DNA from: Promethearchaeota archaeon
GTDB lineage: Archaea; Asgardarchaeota; Lokiarchaeia; Sigyniarchaeales; SOKP01
Reading direction: 5' to 3'
DNA length: 7,062 bases
Assembly: GCA_030605895.1 (NCBI GenBank)
Contig: JAUWHL010000299.1
Span: forward strand, 1-7,062
How positions within the stretch are numbered: position 1 is the stretch's first letter; each line of letters starts with the position of its first letter. The notes beneath the pieces were generated by a model that searched no databases, was not told the origin of the DNA, and saw nothing but the letters and a program-made list of their open reading frames with translations. The translations under genes and the position numbers were made by a program. Shown here in pieces: positions 5,293 through 7,062 of this stretch.

Positions 5293-6003
5293 TTATTGAA
5301 AGAGCATTTGTGCGATAAACCAAACTTGTCCATTAATTAAAGCCCAACTAATCATTGGTCCTATTATATTATTTGAAAACTTATAGATGAATCCGATAAT
5401 AAAAAAGAGTATTCCTGTATAAATAGCATTCCACCAATTAGTTGTTAACAAATGAACAAGCCCAAATAGAATTGTTATGATTATTAATCCTTTTGAGATT
5501 TTCCAATTATCTTGTTTAAAAATTTGTTCCATATTCACAACAAGGTATATAAAGAAAAACACTTCTAAAGGACCCCAAACAATTATCCCAAAAATCCCAT
5601 AAAAAACATTTAAAGGGAAATCTAATTGAAAATCGTATATTTCAAAGTTCATTACTTTTCCATTAATTATCCACCCAATTATAAACATAACGCCAACATA
5701 TACAACAGAGAGCAAAAGAGATAAAAATAATTCCCTTTTTTTCATATTAAACCCATAGTTAGATAGAGGATCTTTACAAACGATTACATAAATAACAGGA
5801 AGTAAACCCACCGAAAAAAATTCTATATAAACATAAAGATAACGATTATTTTGGATACCATTAAATGCTACTACAAAATTAAATCCATAGAAAGCAGAAA
5901 TTATCAAAATTGCAAGAGCTCCACCGATAATAAACCATAGCCATGTTGATATTACACGAAATTTTGGTTGATATAGAAGACCATTCTCATTTTTTTCGCT
6001 CAT
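5293..6003 (-). CDS. Divergent CPBP-family intramembrane protein
   Basis: The 236-residue integral membrane protein has about six to seven hydrophobic segments (near 20-40, 57-76, 90-113, 132-156, 171-188, 190-207 and 213-234). The C-terminal half resembles the CPBP/Rce1-type glutamate endopeptidases: GPLEVFFFIYL (145-153) stands where EExxxR is expected, ILFGLVHLL (178-186) is the FxxxH motif with His184, and PMISWALING (216-225) stands for the third motif. Glu147, His184 and Asn224 remain, but the second Glu, the Arg of motif one and the His of motif three are missing. It may be an inactive or altered member, for example a self-immunity or chaperone-like relative. It is upstream of the M28 peptidase in the same unit. 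A TATA-like box at 6024-6032 suggests a leaderless transcript. The family call is moderate. Confidence 0.6.
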   Translation of the reverse strand: MSEKNENGLLYQPKFRVISTWLWFIIGGALAILIISAFYGFNFVVAFNGIQNNRYLYVYIEFFSVGLLPVIYVIVCKDPLSNYGFNMKKRELFLSLLLSVVYVGVMFIIGWIINGKVMNFEIYDFQLDFPLNVFYGIFGIIVWGPLEVFFFIYLVVNMEQIFKQDNWKISKGLIIITILFGLVHLLTTNWWNAIYTGILFFIIGFIYKFSNNIIGPMISWALINGQVWFIAQMLFQ

Positions 6004-6023
6004 AGACTAAGAAAGTGTGTTAT

Positions 6024-6032
6024 TATTTTAAA
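6024..6032 (-). promoter_or_regulatory. TATA box of the CPBP-like/M28 unit
   Basis: TTTAAAATA on the minus strand ends 20 bases before the ATG at 6003. Transcription should start at or next to that ATG, and no ribosome site is visible, so the first gene is probably leaderless. The box overlaps the stop codon of the MFS remnant. Confidence 0.45.
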
Positions 6033-6396
6033 TTTTATTGAGAATTTTTAAAACTAGTATTGAATCTTCACCAAATTTATTCTGGAGTGGATTGATGAGA
6101 AGCCCTTGGAAAATTACTCTTAAAATGCCAATCCATGACATTAAGAATCCAACTTCTTGAGCTGTAATTTGTATTTGTTGTTTTGCAAATAATGCTCATC
6201 ATGAAACAACATTAGTTGATTTTAATAAAAAAATTGTTGGTGTGAAGTCTAAAACAAGTTCCTTCTTCATATGGGCTGAAACCCACACTCACTTATCAGA
6301 TAGGTTTATAATAAGACCATCTTCGATTACTTTTCATAGAATGTTTAACGAATTATTTGTATCTGCATTTAGCAGATTATTATTTCCTGGATTTTT
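6028..6396 (-). pseudogene. Decayed fragment of an MFS transporter
   Basis: One continuous minus-strand frame ends at TAA 6028-6030. Its last part reads QITAQEVGFLMSWIGILRVI then FQGLLINPLQNKFGED, an MFS pattern for the loop and helices 7 to 8 (GxLxSxxGxxxxxxQGxLxxxLxxKFGE). Before it, LDFTPTIFLLKSTNVVS and ALFAKQQ fit the preceding helix, and further upstream is a hydrophilic central-loop-like stretch. Four TGA codons interrupt the same frame (6334-6336, 6289-6291, 6199-6201 and 6196-6198), and helices 1-6 and 9-12 are absent. No start codon is credible. It is a remnant, about a quarter of a transporter, left just upstream of the CPBP-like gene. Confidence 0.7.
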
Positions 6397-6480
6397 AATA
6401 GCAGATTATGGAAATTATTAATGCAATATTGATATGGAATACAAATTGATTTACTTTTAATATTTTGAAAAATAGGATAA

Positions 6481-6490
6481 TTTATAAATA
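6481..6490 (+). promoter_or_regulatory. TATA box of the radical SAM gene
   Basis: TTTATAAATA is a near-perfect archaeal TATA box. Transcription would start near 6512, leaving a leader of about 24 bases that contains the ribosome site AAAGGA (6522-6527), eight bases before the ATG at 6536. Confidence 0.6.
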
Positions 6491-6535
6491 CTATGTAGAA
6501 ATAACAATTAAAAGGAATTTTAAAGGAAAACAGAC

Positions 6536-7062
6536 ATGGCTCATTTCAAGAATGTGATATTAGTTAAAGCAGAAGGAGATTTTTTTGATGCTAGCTTTTT
6601 TGAAGCAAACGTTCCTATTTGTTATCTTAGTGCAGTCATAAAAGATCACGTAAATTCAATTACAATGCCTATGGATATGCGCATAGATCTTAGACCATTT
6701 GAAAAATATGAGAATCATTTGATAAAAATGGAAAAAGAAAGTAGGAAATGTGATCTTGTTGGAATTTCAACCATGACATCGTCATTTCCTAATGCAATAA
6801 AACTTGCTAAGATTGCAAAAAAGCATGGTGTTTATGTTGTAGTAGGCGGTTATCACCCTTCTGCTCTTCCTGAAGCAATGTTTGATGTCCCAGAAATTGA
6901 TGCTGTTATTCGTGGAGAAGGAGAAATGACTTTCAAGGAACTCGTCCTTAACGGTCCTTCAACTCTCGTTAAAGGATTGAGCTTCAGGGATGAAAATGGG
7001 GTTGTTTATCATAATCCAGACCGCGAGAAGATAATCGATCTCGACATGCTACCCTTTCCAGA
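6536..7062 (+). CDS. Cobalamin-binding radical SAM protein (3' partial)
   Basis: The frame runs from ATG 6536 off the window end; 175 codons are visible. The N-terminal part is a B12-binding Rossmann domain as in BchE/HpnP-type radical SAM enzymes: CDLVGISTMTSSFPNAIKLA (72-91), YVVVGGYHPSALPEA (100-114) and DAVIRGEGEMTFKEL (122-136). Then comes the usual linker, GLSFRDENG and DLDMLPFP at 168-175, which in this family directly precedes the radical SAM domain with its CxxxCxxC cluster. That domain is outside the window. There is no DxHxxG motif, as is normal for this class. The enzymes do methyl transfer or other radical chemistry, often on lipids or natural products; the substrate cannot be inferred. 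Start and promoter are well supported. Confidence 0.9.
   Translation, partial: MAHFKNVILVKAEGDFFDASFFEANVPICYLSAVIKDHVNSITMPMDMRIDLRPFEKYENHLIKMEKESRKCDLVGISTMTSSFPNAIKLAKIAKKHGVYVVVGGYHPSALPEAMFDVPEIDAVIRGEGEMTFKELVLNGPSTLVKGLSFRDENGVVYHNPDREKIIDLDMLPFP

Noticed and set aside
6095..6421. Plus-strand frame of 109 codons with one internal TGA at 6158-6160, considered as a selenoprotein or broken gene
   Set aside because: The opposite strand reads as an MFS transporter fragment over the same bases, the Cys-rich stretch is explained as its antisense, and no SECIS-like structure was seen.

Overview
The window reads as a piece of an AT-rich archaeal genome, most likely from the Asgard group (Lokiarchaeota/Promethearchaeota-like). 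This rests on three things: TATA boxes of the TTTATAAATA type about 25 bases before inferred transcript starts, GGTGA/GAGGTGA ribosome binding sites, and a TPR-like protein ending in an eight-cysteine RING-like zinc finger of a kind I associate with Lokiarchaeota. The lineage is an inference from remembered protein families; there is no rRNA gene or marker to prove it.

Left part (1-1992): the 3' end of the TPR/zinc-finger gene on the plus strand, then an unrecognised small gene on the minus strand. Next comes a gene-free stretch of about 0.5 kb with spaced GTCGAT motifs and a long-range inverted repeat. A small, relatively GC-rich gene of unknown function (113 codons) on the plus strand closes this part.

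Middle part (1993-3300): a small array that looks assembled from duplications. The 3' end of the 113-codon gene occurs twice more, at 2482-2547 (last 21 codons plus the stop, in frame) and at about 3040-3189 (longer, more diverged, with a nonsense change and a frameshift). Between the copies, facing them, lie two small minus-strand genes (2040-2363 and 2604-2900), both probably dimeric alpha/beta-barrel proteins. Each has a good ribosome binding site and a perfect inverted repeat upstream. A transmembrane-like reading-frame remnant without a start codon follows the last copy.

Right part (3320-6421): a VapBC-type toxin-antitoxin operon on the minus strand (AbrB-fold antitoxin, then PIN toxin, one-base overlap). 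Its promoter carries three ACTAAG repeats at exactly 20-base spacing. Then a two-gene minus-strand unit: a divergent CPBP-type membrane protein followed by an M28-family zinc peptidase with an inserted membrane domain. Upstream of it is a decayed fragment of an MFS transporter with four in-frame TGA codons. The toxin-antitoxin pair, pseudogene fragments, duplicated gene ends and low GC suggest an accessory, rearranged region.

Right edge (6481-7062): a promoter and the 5' part of a plus-strand gene for a cobalamin-binding radical SAM enzyme, cut off before its radical SAM domain. The window shows no rRNA, tRNA, CRISPR array or complete insertion sequence.
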